Shown here: positions 15,880 through 24,277 of the stretch, one piece after another
How the letters are laid out: each line of letters begins with the position of its first letter
Position numbering within the stretch: the first letter of the stretch is position 1
Source: WFTC01 sp047635955
GTDB taxonomy: Bacteria; Patescibacteriota; Gracilibacteria; UBA1369; 2-02-FULL-48-14
DNA length: 37,276 bases
Direction: 5' to 3'
Assembly: GCA_047635955.1 (NCBI GenBank)
Contig: JBLIGW010000002.1
Span: 1-37,276, forward strand
Notes under the pieces: model-generated
Seen by the model: the letters and a program-made list of their open reading frames with translations, nothing else
Databases searched by the model: none
Told to the model about the DNA's origin: nothing
Position numbers and translations under genes: made by a program

Positions 15880-17594
15880 AGATTTTCGTTAATATAAGTA
15901 GTCACTTCTTCGAGATAAATAGAGCGGCCATTCCATTTGAGAAGCTTCCCGGCAAACTTGTGTCCACGGGCCTCAAGGTCCTGACCAAACTGTCCTGTGT
16001 AGTTTCCTTCAATCAAATGTACATTTTTATTGTCTGCAAAAAACTGAGTTAAAGTGTCTACTTTCAAGGGGAAAAGGTAAGTGTAGTGAAGGTAATTCAC
16101 TGCTACTCCTTCAGCTGCAAATTGAGCAACAATGTCTCGCATTATGTTTGCGCTACTTCCCCACCCAATGAATGAGATGTCCGCTTTTGCCTCTCCGTAA
16201 ATCACAGGTTCCGGTAAAGCTGCGGCCAAAGCTTCTCCTTTTCGAATCCGCTTCGCGATCATTGCTTTCGAAGGTTCAGCGTCTTCCGTCAGCGTTCCAT
16301 CTTCTAAATGTTCGTCTCCATTTGTGAAGTAATATTTATCACTACTTCCTGGAATCCACCGTTTAGAAACTCCCGATTCAGTGATTCGGTAACGATCTTT
16401 TGATTCAAGAGAGTCGAGATCCTTTCCTTCAACCAATCCACGTTGAATGGGAATGGCTCCTTCTTCAAACTCATCTACTGTCCACAAACTTTCTGCAATT
16501 TGTTTCTCCGTCAGTACAATCACAGGAATTTGATAAAGCTCCGCGTAATTAAACGCATGCTGAATCAGTTCAAAAGAATCTTGCGCATTACTAACAGAAA
16601 GAACCAATCGAGTGTACTCCCCATGACCTGAAAATTTGGCCATTTGATAATCCCCCTGACCCGTCCATGTTGGGAGTCCCGTTGCTGGTCCAGGCCGTTG
16701 AGCAATCACCGCTACAAAAGGCACTTCAATCATACCAACTAAAGAAACCGATTCAGTCATTAAATCAAAACCTCCACCCGATGTCGCTGTCATAGCGCGC
16801 GTTCCCATATACATTGAACCAATAGCCAACTGAGCCGCTGTAATTTCATCTTCTGCCTGCTTCACAATCATTCCCGTTTTAGGGACCAACTCCGCCATAT
16901 AAGTCAAAATACTACTCGCTGGACTCATTGGATAAGCATAATAAGCTCGGCACCCTGCATGAATCGCCCCCAAAGTAATCGCTCTATTTCCATTGATGAA
17001 TTTTCGTACTTTTCCTTTTTTTGGAAGTGCAAAATCAATCTTCTTTTCAGAAAGTTCAAAACCTTTCGCTAAAATGATGAGATCCATAGCCAACAGTTTT
17101 GGCTTACTCGCAAATTTTTCTTTCATTGCCTCTTCCACCAAAGAGTAGTCATACCCCAATAGCTTCCAGAACATTCCAATAAGCAGGACATTCACCATCA
17201 CATGATGACCTCCCAACTCCGTCACTGTTTTCCGTCCAGGCGCACTGATCACCTCAACATTTCGTCCGGCCAATTCTTCCATTAAATCTTTAATCCCTCC
17301 AAATCTTTCATAAGCATGAACCAAAATCCCACCATCCTTAAGCTCATGAATGTATTTTTCCATTCCATCTTTATCCAATGCGATCATGACATCCGCTTGT
17401 TCTGAAAGTCCTAAAATAGGATCTGTACTTAAATTCAAAGTGTAAGAAGAGTGACCCCCTTTAATCACAGAGGGGAATTCACGATCAGACACCGCATAAA
17501 AACCAAGATCAGAAAGGGCATTAGTCAGTATGTCCCCGGTACTCAGAAGACCAGTTCCACTCGCTCCAACAATCTTAATTCTTAGTCGATTCAT
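15876..17594 (-). CDS. korA: 2-oxoacid:ferredoxin oxidoreductase, fused gamma-alpha subunit
   Basis: The 572-residue protein carries the gamma domain first (about residues 1-185, starting KIVGASGTGLLSTGDIL, with SVIKGGHSSY) and the alpha pyrimidine-binding domain after about residue 200 (GNRAITLGAIHAGCRAYYAYPMSPASSI, TSGGGFDLMTES, PVIVLTEKQIAESLW). This gamma-alpha fusion is common in KorA-type enzymes. It holds the CoA/substrate side and completes the TPP site with KorB. No ferredoxin domain is present, so electrons must leave through a separate carrier, probably the flavodoxin encoded directly upstream. Confidence 0.92.
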   Translation of the reverse strand: MNRLRIKIVGASGTGLLSTGDILTNALSDLGFYAVSDREFPSVIKGGHSSYTLNLSTDPILGLSEQADVMIALDKDGMEKYIHELKDGGILVHAYERFGGIKDLMEELAGRNVEVISAPGRKTVTELGGHHVMVNVLLIGMFWKLLGYDYSLVEEAMKEKFASKPKLLAMDLIILAKGFELSEKKIDFALPKKGKVRKFINGNRAITLGAIHAGCRAYYAYPMSPASSILTYMAELVPKTGMIVKQAEDEITAAQLAIGSMYMGTRAMTATSGGGFDLMTESVSLVGMIEVPFVAVIAQRPGPATGLPTWTGQGDYQMAKFSGHGEYTRLVLSVSNAQDSFELIQHAFNYAELYQIPVIVLTEKQIAESLWTVDEFEEGAIPIQRGLVEGKDLDSLESKDRYRITESGVSKRWIPGSSDKYYFTNGDEHLEDGTLTEDAEPSKAMIAKRIRKGEALAAALPEPVIYGEAKADISFIGWGSSANIMRDIVAQFAAEGVAVNYLHYTYLFPLKVDTLTQFFADNKNVHLIEGNYTGQFGQDLEARGHKFAGKLLKWNGRSIYLEEVTTYINENL

Positions 17595-18047
17595 CTATTT
17601 ATTTAATCCTTGTAAAAACCTCTCTGTCCATTGTGGCACCGTCGTTTCAAGATGAGACGCCGGGTGCTTCCCTATCATCAAAGGTCCCGTTACAAACTTA
17701 GCCCCTCGCTTCTTAAGATACACGGCCAAAAGTTTCATGGATTCTAAGAAGTAATCTTGATGGTACTTTTCATCTCCAAGTGAGATCACCGCACAAGGTC
17801 GATCGGTAAAGTCCATCTTGTCCGCTTTATACAGGAGTTTAGCCATAAAACGTTCTAATTCTCCCACTCCATAGGTTGGACTGGCCAAAACAAGAACCTC
17901 TTCTCCCTCGAGAATTTCAGGTCCAAACAACTTAGCATCATGAAGCGAAACTTCATGTCCAGCGGCACGCACGAGCTCCGCCACTTTCTGGCAAACGAGC
18001 TCAGTGTTTCCTCCGCAACTGCTATAAACGATTTTAATGACTTTCAT
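17595..18047 (-). CDS. flavodoxin
   Basis: The 150-residue product has the flavodoxin fold: MKVIKIVYSSCGGNTELV supplies the FMN-phosphate loop (SCGGNTE in place of the usual STGNT), and ASPTYGVGEL and SLGDEKYHQDYF are the isoalloxazine-side loops. It carries one or two electrons as FMN in the cytoplasm. Its TAG stop directly abuts the ATG of the fused korA gene, so it is the first gene of a three-gene operon and the likely redox partner. The ATG at 18047 is preferred because it starts at the first beta strand; an ATG six codons earlier is possible. Confidence 0.88.
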   Translation of the reverse strand: MKVIKIVYSSCGGNTELVCQKVAELVRAAGHEVSLHDAKLFGPEILEGEEVLVLASPTYGVGELERFMAKLLYKADKMDFTDRPCAVISLGDEKYHQDYFLESMKLLAVYLKKRGAKFVTGPLMIGKHPASHLETTVPQWTERFLQGLNK

Positions 18048-18098
18048 AGTGGCTTCAGGGTACATCAGGAGCTTATTGAATCCAATACCTCATTACGT

Positions 18099-18791
18099 TT
18101 AAGCGATAAGCACAGCATACACCCAAAACCCCGCAATAATCACAGGCTGATGAATCACATAAATAGCTAGTGCGTACCTCCCCATCCAAGTAAGTCCTGG
18201 GACCTCAGTCAAAATCTTTAACGGGGTGGATTTTCGTTCCCCATAAACCCAATGACCTAAAGACAGTCCAATCAATGGAACCGCCAGCCATGGAAAAATT
18301 GGAAAGTAATCCACAGAAGCAAATCCAGCAGGAGGAATTCCAAGCCAAAGCAGCCACGGCGTTGCTGCAAAAGTTCCACTAAGAATCTCCCCCATTCTCA
18401 CAACCCAAATGGCCGTTGCCGCAGCAATCCACGGGTGGCCTTTAAACAAGCGGACCAACGGAATACTAACTCCAATTAAATGAAGAATTCCAAACCAAAC
18501 GGCATACTCGGGAATAACAATTAGCGTCGCTAAAGTGATCAGAGCTCCAAATCCAAAAACCATAGCTCCACGTTTCAACTGACCTGTAAAATTCCGAGAC
18601 GAAAGCACCACGCTCACCCCCACCAAACCAAGAAAAGTGAATCGGACAAACGTTCCACCCAATTCCACCCACCAAGAGTACATATTGAAGTCCCACACCC
18701 CCATAAAAGTGCCATCAAAAGCAAAGTGATACAGCACCATTAGCGCAACAGCAAGCCCCCTAAGGGCATCGATTTCAGATAGACGTTTCAT
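18099..18791 (-). CDS. DUF1624/HGSNAT-type membrane acyltransferase-like protein
   Basis: The 230-residue product has about seven hydrophobic helices. It begins with LSEIDALRGLAVALMVLYHFAFD, the signature of the heparan-alpha-glucosaminide N-acetyltransferase-like family (PF07786), related to acyltransferase 3 enzymes. Later IFPWLAVPLIGLSLGHWVYG and MGRYALAIYVIHQPV also fit. Family members move acyl groups across membranes onto sugars; here cell-envelope glycan modification is a reasonable guess. The ATG at 18791 fits the family start, although an in-frame ATG at 18809 or 18845 cannot be excluded. Confidence 0.85.
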   Translation of the reverse strand: MKRLSEIDALRGLAVALMVLYHFAFDGTFMGVWDFNMYSWWVELGGTFVRFTFLGLVGVSVVLSSRNFTGQLKRGAMVFGFGALITLATLIVIPEYAVWFGILHLIGVSIPLVRLFKGHPWIAAATAIWVVRMGEILSGTFAATPWLLWLGIPPAGFASVDYFPIFPWLAVPLIGLSLGHWVYGERKSTPLKILTEVPGLTWMGRYALAIYVIHQPVIIAGFWVYAVLIA

Positions 18792-18848
18792 TACTACAGA
18801 GGGTAACATAAAACTAAAATTTTTATTTATCGCATAAAGTCCCAAAAA

Positions 18849-19880
18849 ATGAAACTCTCACGTTATCTCATTGCTAGTTTTCTGGCCTTCACCCTCCTCC
18901 TCACTTCTTGTGGAAGCTTTGTGAGTGAACTTCGTGGAGAGATTGAATCCCAACTAGGTATGGATTCAGATTATGATGATGACTATTATGATGATGACTA
19001 TTACGATGACGACTCTTACGATTCTACTACCTATGATTCCTCCGTTGGATCACTTAATGAATACTCAGACTTAATCAACGATGTTTACGATACAATGGAC
19101 TACCTTGAGTACGACCTTTTCTACTACACAGAGTACATTGAATACTACGACCCTGGTGTTTATGAACCAAGTTTTTCTTGTCTTTTTGAGCTCTATAGTT
19201 ACGACTGGTTAATCGTAAGTACTGCCAATCCTTCTTACGAGTTAACTGAAATAGAACGACAAGACCTCATAGCTCAAGCCACGGCAATTTTTGCTTCTGC
19301 AGAAAGTACCAAAGAAACCTGCCGAGCTTTGGATCGATACGTAAGCTCTCAAGACTATAAAGATGACGCATTTGCTCAATCAGCCGTTCTTGTAAGTCAA
19401 CTTTATGCTGACATGGATGCCTACTACACCCTTCATGACCAAATGGTAGACACTCTTGAAACGCTCTATGACATTTATGAAAACTGGGTAGTGAATCCAA
19501 GTGACCCTACAAGTGTAGGAATTGGAAATATGAAAGAAGACATGGACGTAGCTGAAGCTATTATCGACATTGTTGCTGATGCGTACCTCACTGAAAACTT
19601 CAATCAAACTGCCGCACTAGAAACTCTCTACAATGAACTTGCTGCTCTCACTGAAGCACATAGTCCAGACCCAGGAATCTATGATGCTTACGTACTGGAT
19701 TGGTACAATTACTTCTATTCAGACTTAGAAGATAAATTCCTTCCTGCTACCAAAAGAAGCCTCCGTGCTTTACAAAGTGGAAACTTGAATGATCTTGAAC
19801 TCGCTTACTGGGACATCACTGATCACTACGATTTCATAATTGACGACTACAACACTTACCTAGAAACCGCAGGTTACTAA
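18849..19880 (+). CDS. lipoprotein with acidic Tyr-rich linker
   Basis: The 343-residue product has a lipoprotein signal (LAFTLLLTSC, Cys21). A low-complexity Asp/Tyr linker follows at about residues 40-62, with DDDYY units encoded by a 15-bp DNA repeat, and then a helical domain rich in Tyr, Asp and Glu to the end. The helical part loosely resembles DUF3829/YiiG-like lipoproteins, but I cannot confirm that. It starts close to the divergent DUF1624 gene, so the two share a promoter region. Its stop codon lies inside the terminator loop. Confidence 0.75.
   Translation: MKLSRYLIASFLAFTLLLTSCGSFVSELRGEIESQLGMDSDYDDDYYDDDYYDDDSYDSTTYDSSVGSLNEYSDLINDVYDTMDYLEYDLFYYTEYIEYYDPGVYEPSFSCLFELYSYDWLIVSTANPSYELTEIERQDLIAQATAIFASAESTKETCRALDRYVSSQDYKDDAFAQSAVLVSQLYADMDAYYTLHDQMVDTLETLYDIYENWVVNPSDPTSVGIGNMKEDMDVAEAIIDIVADAYLTENFNQTAALETLYNELAALTEAHSPDPGIYDAYVLDWYNYFYSDLEDKFLPATKRSLRALQSGNLNDLELAYWDITDHYDFIIDDYNTYLETAGY
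18975..19019 (+). repeat. 15-bp tandem repeat encoding DDDYY
   Basis: Three 15-bp units start at 18975, 18990 and 19005. The first two differ at one base and the third at a few. They lie in frame from codon 43 of the lipoprotein, so unit gain or loss would change linker length without a frameshift. Confidence 0.8.
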
Positions 19881-19890
19881 TTTGCGGTTT
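19864..19890. terminator. bidirectional terminator shared by convergent genes
   Basis: AAACCGCA and TGCGGTTT form an eight-pair stem whose loop contains the TAA of the lipoprotein gene. The right arm's last base belongs to the stop codon of the convergent diacylglycerol-kinase-like gene, so the hairpin overlaps both coding ends. Confidence 0.75.
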
Positions 19891-20732
19891 TAGAACCGAT
19901 TAGTATGAACGACTAAAAGTGCTTTGGGCATGACTTCAATACTTAGTGTTTTACAAGAAAAAACATCTCCATCAATTTGATACTCATTGGTGTCATTTGT
20001 TTTGATAACAATTTTCTTTCCTTTGTAAGCTGAAATTCTCCAAAACTTACCCATTGTAAATAGATTCAGCTCACCATCATTTGGGATAATTCGCTTTCCC
20101 AAAAACAACTGACTTGCTTTCCAATAAGCCAACGGGAACGCATTAAAAACAATCACCGCCTTACTGGAAGCCTCATGACGCTTACCATCAATAGTGATCT
20201 CATAAGACCGTCGTCTAAAGGTGACAAATGTTTTCATCATCACCCATGCATAAGCAAAAAGTCCCCAGTGCCGTTTGAGTGCTCGCGTGGTTTCTTTCAT
20301 TAAGAAAACATCATAGCCTTGCCCCACAGCAATAAGCCCAATGTGTTTGTCATTCACTTTCATTACATCAATTCGTTTTCCAGGATTTTTCAATCCAAAA
20401 CGAATCGCTTTTCTGACATGGAAAAGTGGGATATTCAGGGTTACTGCCAATAAGTTTGCACTACCTTGAGGGATAATAATCAAAGGCACCTTCATGTCAT
20501 GGGTCACCATAAAATCAACCACACTCGCCACCGTCCCATCTCCCCCAGCCACAACCACACGATCATATTTAGTATTCAAAAAAGACTCCAAAGCCTGCTT
20601 CTCAGACTTAACTGTTTCAAACCAATCCCAATCCCAATTGTGTTCCTCAAGTTCCGCAACTAAAGTGCGTGGAACATCTTTCCAACCTTTAACACCTGAA
20701 ATCGGATTATAAACAACCAGGGCTCGCTTCAT
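19890..20732 (-). CDS. diacylglycerol/lipid kinase family protein
   Basis: This 280-residue protein has the NAD/DAG-kinase fold: ALVVYNPISG at the start, the ATP-binding VVAGGDGTVASV at about residues 61-72, PQGSANLLA near residue 90, and the C-terminal DGELNLF and YQIDGDVF. It phosphorylates a lipid such as diacylglycerol or undecaprenol at the inner membrane face, or a sphingosine-like substrate; the exact one is unclear. A GATAAG with TG extension lies eight bases before the ATG, so its message may also have a very short leader. Confidence 0.88.
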   Translation of the reverse strand: MKRALVVYNPISGVKGWKDVPRTLVAELEEHNWDWDWFETVKSEKQALESFLNTKYDRVVVAGGDGTVASVVDFMVTHDMKVPLIIIPQGSANLLAVTLNIPLFHVRKAIRFGLKNPGKRIDVMKVNDKHIGLIAVGQGYDVFLMKETTRALKRHWGLFAYAWVMMKTFVTFRRRSYEITIDGKRHEASSKAVIVFNAFPLAYWKASQLFLGKRIIPNDGELNLFTMGKFWRISAYKGKKIVIKTNDTNEYQIDGDVFSCKTLSIEVMPKALLVVHTNRF

Positions 20733-20864
20733 AAAAACAGCTTATCACAGGTTTTTCACATCTTTTTCATTTCCTCGTCACAGCTCCGCGCAATAATCAT
20801 TTCGGATTCAGGCACAAAGCCCGGTCGAAAATCCATAATTAATCTCAATTTAAATATCAATATT

Positions 20865-21317
20865 ATGAACAAAACTAACTTACTTAGCACCGGACTTCTT
20901 GCCCTCACCATTGGTGTAATGGGTTTTGGAGCTGGAATCGCTACTCAAGCAGCCGACGCCAGTCACAACGGAAATGAAGAATTCAAAGGTGAAGGCGATA
21001 AGCCGGAAATTATTGAAAACATCGACCGAGAAATTGAAAATCTTGATGACGGAGTTCAAATCACTATCACTAGTGAAGATTCAGAAGCCGTTGAAAAAAT
21101 TCAAGAACGTCACACAAATGGAGACGAAAACAAAGGTCCCCAGAATGATGACGTCGAGTTCGATGTCGAACTCATTGATGATGGAGTTCTTGTAACAATC
21201 ACTTCAGATGACGACGAAACAGTAGAACGAATTCAAGAACATGCGGAAAATCCGCAGGAAGGAAAAGGGAATCACGGTGAAAAACACTGTGAACGTGAAG
21301 ATGACGACGAAGCCTAA
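20865..21317 (+). CDS. exported acidic protein with duplicated repeat
   Basis: The 150-residue product has a signal peptide (ALTIGVMGFGAGIATQA) and then two copies of a roughly 27-residue unit: LDDGVQITITSEDSEAVEKI (about 60-79) and IDDGVLVTITSDDDETVERI (about 104-123). The linkers and the tail (EKHCEREDDDEA) are strongly acidic and His-containing. I recall similar 'DGVQITITSDD' units in other CPR exported proteins, but no function is known. The gene sits just upstream of a two-component system with a terminator between, so it may be a target or an accessory sensor protein. Confidence 0.75.
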   Translation: MNKTNLLSTGLLALTIGVMGFGAGIATQAADASHNGNEEFKGEGDKPEIIENIDREIENLDDGVQITITSEDSEAVEKIQERHTNGDENKGPQNDDVEFDVELIDDGVLVTITSDDDETVERIQEHAENPQEGKGNHGEKHCEREDDDEA

Positions 21318-21333
21318 TTAGGCGTGGGAAACT

Positions 21334-21360
21334 GAGGGGCTGTTAAAAGCCCCTCTTTTA
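21334..21360 (+). terminator. rho-independent terminator
   Basis: GAGGGGCT and AGCCCCTC pair around GTTAAA and are followed by TTTTA. The hairpin lies 16 bases after the acidic protein gene and runs almost into the -10 box of the response regulator. Confidence 0.85.
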
Positions 21361-21362
21361 TC

Positions 21363-21368
21363 TATAAT
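21363..21368 (+). promoter_or_regulatory. -10 box of a leaderless response-regulator message
   Basis: TATAAT is followed by six bases and then the ATG at 21375, so transcription should start at or next to the A of the start codon. A -35 box would fall inside the preceding terminator hairpin (about 21340) and is weak. Confidence 0.6.
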
Positions 21369-21374
21369 GAAGCT

Positions 21375-22058
21375 ATGACCACTGTATTAATCATTGAAGA
21401 CGACCAAAAAATCACAGAGCTACTGAAGCTCTATTGTGAACAAGAAGGCTATCGAGCCATCACAAGTGAGACAGGACCTGACGGCTTGCAACTTGCTCAG
21501 GAAGCCAATCCTGATGTCATTCTATTGGATCGTATGTTGCCTGGAATGGAAGGCCTCGATATATTGCGTGAATTGAGAAAAACTCACCAAACACCAGTGC
21601 TTATTTTGAGCGCAAAGTCAGACGAAATCGAACGAGTGGTTGGGCTAGAACTTGGCGCCGATGATTACATTAGTAAACCATTCAGCCCCAAAGAAGTCAT
21701 GGCACGGATCAAAGCGATTTTAAGACGAAGTCAGTCAGTTCAGGAGATCCAAAGCTCAATTCATGAAGGTAAACTTGAAATCAATCCAGAAAAAATGAGC
21801 GTAAAATTAGACGGCGAGACACTCACACTTTCTGCATTGGAATTTAAGTTTTTACACCTCTTGGCTAGTCACCCTGGACGTGTCTACTCTCGGGATCAAC
21901 TCATGGAATTATTATACGATTCCAAAGCTCTGGTTTACGACCGCACCATTGACGCCCACATCAAAAATATTCGTAAAAAATTAGGCGACAATCCTAAAAC
22001 CCCTCTCTACATTCAATCTGTATTTGGAGTGGGCTATAAATTTAAAGAACAATCATGA
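21375..22058 (+). CDS. OmpR/PhoB-family response regulator
   Basis: The 227-residue protein has a receiver domain (residues 1-118) with the acidic pocket Asp9/Asp10, phospho-acceptor Asp52 in LLDRMLPG, and Lys101 in ISKPF. A winged-helix DNA-binding domain follows (about 130-225; LSALEFKFLHLLASHPG, DRTIDAHIKNIRKKLG, GVGYKF). It is coupled to the sensor kinase by a 4-bp ATGA overlap. The signal it responds to is unknown; the short sensor loop of the kinase and the acidic exported protein upstream suggest an envelope or cation stress. Confidence 0.95.
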   Translation: MTTVLIIEDDQKITELLKLYCEQEGYRAITSETGPDGLQLAQEANPDVILLDRMLPGMEGLDILRELRKTHQTPVLILSAKSDEIERVVGLELGADDYISKPFSPKEVMARIKAILRRSQSVQEIQSSIHEGKLEINPEKMSVKLDGETLTLSALEFKFLHLLASHPGRVYSRDQLMELLYDSKALVYDRTIDAHIKNIRKKLGDNPKTPLYIQSVFGVGYKFKEQS

Positions 22059-23134
22059 GAGTCTCAATCCGACTAAAACTATTTCTCAGCTACGCAGGAA
22101 TTGTCTTTGTTTCCTTGCTCATGCTGGGCTGGACCACTCAAATTCTTCTAGGAAAAAATGTTAGAAATTTCATGGGTGATTTTGAAAGTCATGGCCCCCC
22201 ACCCGGAGGAGACAACCGACTGCTTGAAACCCTAGAATCGTCTTTGGTTTACACCACTATTGCTGCTGGAGTACTCGCTATATTACTTAGCTTGTTAGTC
22301 TCTGTTGTTTTCACAAATCCGATCACTGAATTAATTGAAGCCACCAAGGCAATCGCAAAAGGAAACTACAAACGTCGCGTGAAAGTTCAAAGCCAAGACG
22401 AATTAGGTGAACTCACCAAAGCATTAAATACCATGGCGGCGTCTCTAGAAGAAAACCACGAACTACAACAAGAACTCATTACAAATGTAGCTCATGAATT
22501 GGCGACCCCTATCACAAATATTCGAGGCTATCTCGAAGCCATTAATGATGGCCTCATAAAAGGAAAGAAAAAATCAGACACCCTCAAGCTTATGTCTGAG
22601 GAAACTGACCGGCTCACACTCATGCTTAATGAAGTGCGTGAATTGGCTCAGATTCAACACCCAAATTTTGAAATTAAAACTCGACGAGTCAATTTAGGTA
22701 AATTAGTTCAAAAAGTAATCACTCAAATGGAACCACAAGTAAAAAACAAAAACATCACTATTAAATATAAGAACGCCAGCAAAGAAACTTTAGTGAATAT
22801 TGATAGAGATCGGATTGTTCAAGTTCTTCAAAACCTACTCACCAACGCAATAAAATATTCACCTAAAAACAGTCTGATTAAAATTGATTTAAAGACAAAA
22901 GATAAGTCTCTCATATTAAAAGTCACAGATGAAGGTCCAGGAATTGCACAATCTGACTTACCTCATCTTTTTGAACGCTTTTATCGTGCTGATCAATCTC
23001 GCTCTCGTAAAACAGGAGGACTTGGAATTGGCCTCTCAATCGTAAAGGAAGTCATGGAAGCCCACGGCGGAAGCGTTTCAGTTAAAAGTAAAATCAAACA
23101 AGGAACCAGCTTTAGCTGTTTTTTCCCTTTATAA
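22055..23134 (+). CDS. sensor histidine kinase (HAMP-HisKA-HATPase)
   Basis: The 359-residue protein has two membrane helices (about 12-31 and 64-86) enclosing a short loop of about 30 residues, a HAMP segment (87-140), and a HisKA domain with phospho-acceptor His147 in NVAHELATPITNIRG. The catalytic ATPase domain carries the N box NLLTNAIKYSP, G1 DEGPGIA, the F box LFERFYR, and G2 GGLGIGLSI. The small extracytoplasmic loop (with GPPPGGDN) means the signal is probably sensed in the membrane or by a partner protein. All catalytic motifs are intact. Confidence 0.95.
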   Translation: MRVSIRLKLFLSYAGIVFVSLLMLGWTTQILLGKNVRNFMGDFESHGPPPGGDNRLLETLESSLVYTTIAAGVLAILLSLLVSVVFTNPITELIEATKAIAKGNYKRRVKVQSQDELGELTKALNTMAASLEENHELQQELITNVAHELATPITNIRGYLEAINDGLIKGKKKSDTLKLMSEETDRLTLMLNEVRELAQIQHPNFEIKTRRVNLGKLVQKVITQMEPQVKNKNITIKYKNASKETLVNIDRDRIVQVLQNLLTNAIKYSPKNSLIKIDLKTKDKSLILKVTDEGPGIAQSDLPHLFERFYRADQSRSRKTGGLGIGLSIVKEVMEAHGGSVSVKSKIKQGTSFSCFFPL

Positions 23135-23172
23135 AAAAAGAACCACCCATGCACAGAGGGTAGTTCTTTTTA
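23133..23172. terminator. bidirectional terminator between kinase and RRM gene
   Basis: AAAAAAAGAACCACCC and GGGTAGTTCTTTTT pair with one mismatch in the stem. The A-run and T-run allow it to end transcripts from both sides. It covers the kinase's 3' end and lies 18 bases from the RRM gene stop. Confidence 0.8.
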
Positions 23173-23189
23173 AAGTATCTAGTTTTTAA

Positions 23190-23447
23190 TTAGAATTCTC
23201 GTTTTGGTCGAGCTTCATTTACAGTCAATGGACGTCCATCAAGTTCTGTTTCATGCATTGCTTCAACCGCTGCTTCAGCGTCTTCAGCATTTGTGAAAGT
23301 TACGAATCCGAACCCTCGTGAGCGTCCAGTTTCTCGATCAGTCATAACGATCGCGTCTTCGATTTCACCGTATTGCTCGAAAGCAGTACGAAGATCTTCT
23401 GTAGCAACCCCCCATGAGAGGTTACCGATATATAATTTTTTAGACAT
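23190..23447 (-). CDS. RRM-domain RNA-binding protein (85 aa)
   Basis: This is a single RNA recognition motif with RNP2 LYIGNL (residues 5-10) and RNP1 RGFGFVTF (about 44-51), both with intact aromatic residues, and a short basic tail (NEARPKREF). Such small RRM proteins, known from cyanobacteria and CPR bacteria, bind single-stranded RNA and are often cold-induced. The 245-bp upstream gap is unusually long for this window and carries repeated GTCAA motifs, so regulation may be elaborate or the leader long. Confidence 0.93.
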   Translation of the reverse strand: MSKKLYIGNLSWGVATEDLRTAFEQYGEIEDAIVMTDRETGRSRGFGFVTFTNAEDAEAAVEAMHETELDGRPLTVNEARPKREF

Positions 23448-23520
23448 GTGTCTTGAGTTTAAAGGTAATTTGTCTAACCGCCGTCCCCCTTAAACTGTGC
23501 AATTCTGGGAAGAGAAAACT

Positions 23521-23651
23521 GTCAAACCGGGCCAAAAGTACACTATTTCTTGTCAAATAGCAAGGTCAATACCTCATCCCCACCTGACAAGCACTGCTCT
23601 CAAACCAGATAAAAACTGCAAATTTGGTCAATACAAATAGTAAACAGTCAA
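23521..23651 (-). promoter_or_regulatory. intergenic region with five TTGAC motifs
   Basis: On the minus strand TTGAC occurs at 23521-23525, 23552-23556, 23565-23569, 23627-23631 and 23647-23651, all in the same orientation as the RRM gene. Several could serve as -35 boxes, but none has a good -10 at 16-18 bases, so they may be repressor or activator half-sites. No gene is seen in 23448-23692. Confidence 0.4.
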
Positions 23652-23682
23652 AAAGAGCCCCAACAAAGAGGCTCTTTTTTTT
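23652..23682 (-). terminator. terminator of the perR-dps-peroxiredoxin operon
   Basis: AGAGCC and GGCTCT form the stem around a ten-base loop, flanked by runs of A and T. It lies 11 bases past the peroxiredoxin stop on the minus strand. Confidence 0.8.
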
Positions 23683-23692
23683 GTGAAAAACT

Positions 23693-24253
23693 TTATGCTT
23701 TTCCTAATGTGTCCTTTCCTGTGTCCCAACTTGCTGGACAAAGGTCTCCCGTTTGGAAGCCCTTAACCAATCGAAGTAGTTCTTCAGCGTTTCGTCCAAC
23801 ATTGAGGTTGTTCACTGTCATTGACTGAAGGATTCCATCAGGATCAATGATAAACGCCCCTCGTAGGCTCATTCCTTCTTGGTGAAGCACTCCATAGTCA
23901 AAAGATACCTCTCGGCTAAGATCTGAAATAATGGGGAATTCAATTGCTCCAATCTTCTTATCTTTTTCAGCCCATGCTTGGTGAGAGAAAACTGAATCAA
24001 CTGAAGCTCCAAGAATTTGACAGTTAGCTGCTTCAAATTCTGATTGAAGTGCCGTCAATTCGTAAAGTTCCGTTGGACACACAAAAGTGAAATCCAAAGG
24101 GTAAAAGAAAAGAAGCACCCACTTCCCTCGATAGTCTTCGAGTGAAACTTTTATATCTACACTTCCCTTGTGAAAGGCAGGTGCAGTGAATTCTGGTGCA
24201 GGAAGTCCTACGCCGAGAACTGTTTGAAATTCGTCATCGTTATGACAGTTCAT
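23693..24253 (-). CDS. 2-Cys peroxiredoxin (AhpC/Prx1 type)
   Basis: The 186-residue protein reduces hydrogen peroxide and organic peroxides in the cytoplasm. The peroxidatic Cys59 is in DFTFVCPTE and the resolving Cys172 in GDLCPASW near the C-terminus, so it is a typical 2-Cys enzyme of normal length. The N-terminus (MNCHNDDEF) has an extra Cys. It is the last gene of the perR-dps-prx operon, 24 bases after dps, and ends at a terminator. No AhpF or thioredoxin reductase is in the window, so its reductant must come from elsewhere. Confidence 0.95.
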   Translation of the reverse strand: MNCHNDDEFQTVLGVGLPAPEFTAPAFHKGSVDIKVSLEDYRGKWVLLFFYPLDFTFVCPTELYELTALQSEFEAANCQILGASVDSVFSHQAWAEKDKKIGAIEFPIISDLSREVSFDYGVLHQEGMSLRGAFIIDPDGILQSMTVNNLNVGRNAEELLRLVKGFQTGDLCPASWDTGKDTLGKA

Positions 24254-24277
24254 AATTTATAAGGGTTAAAATAATTA

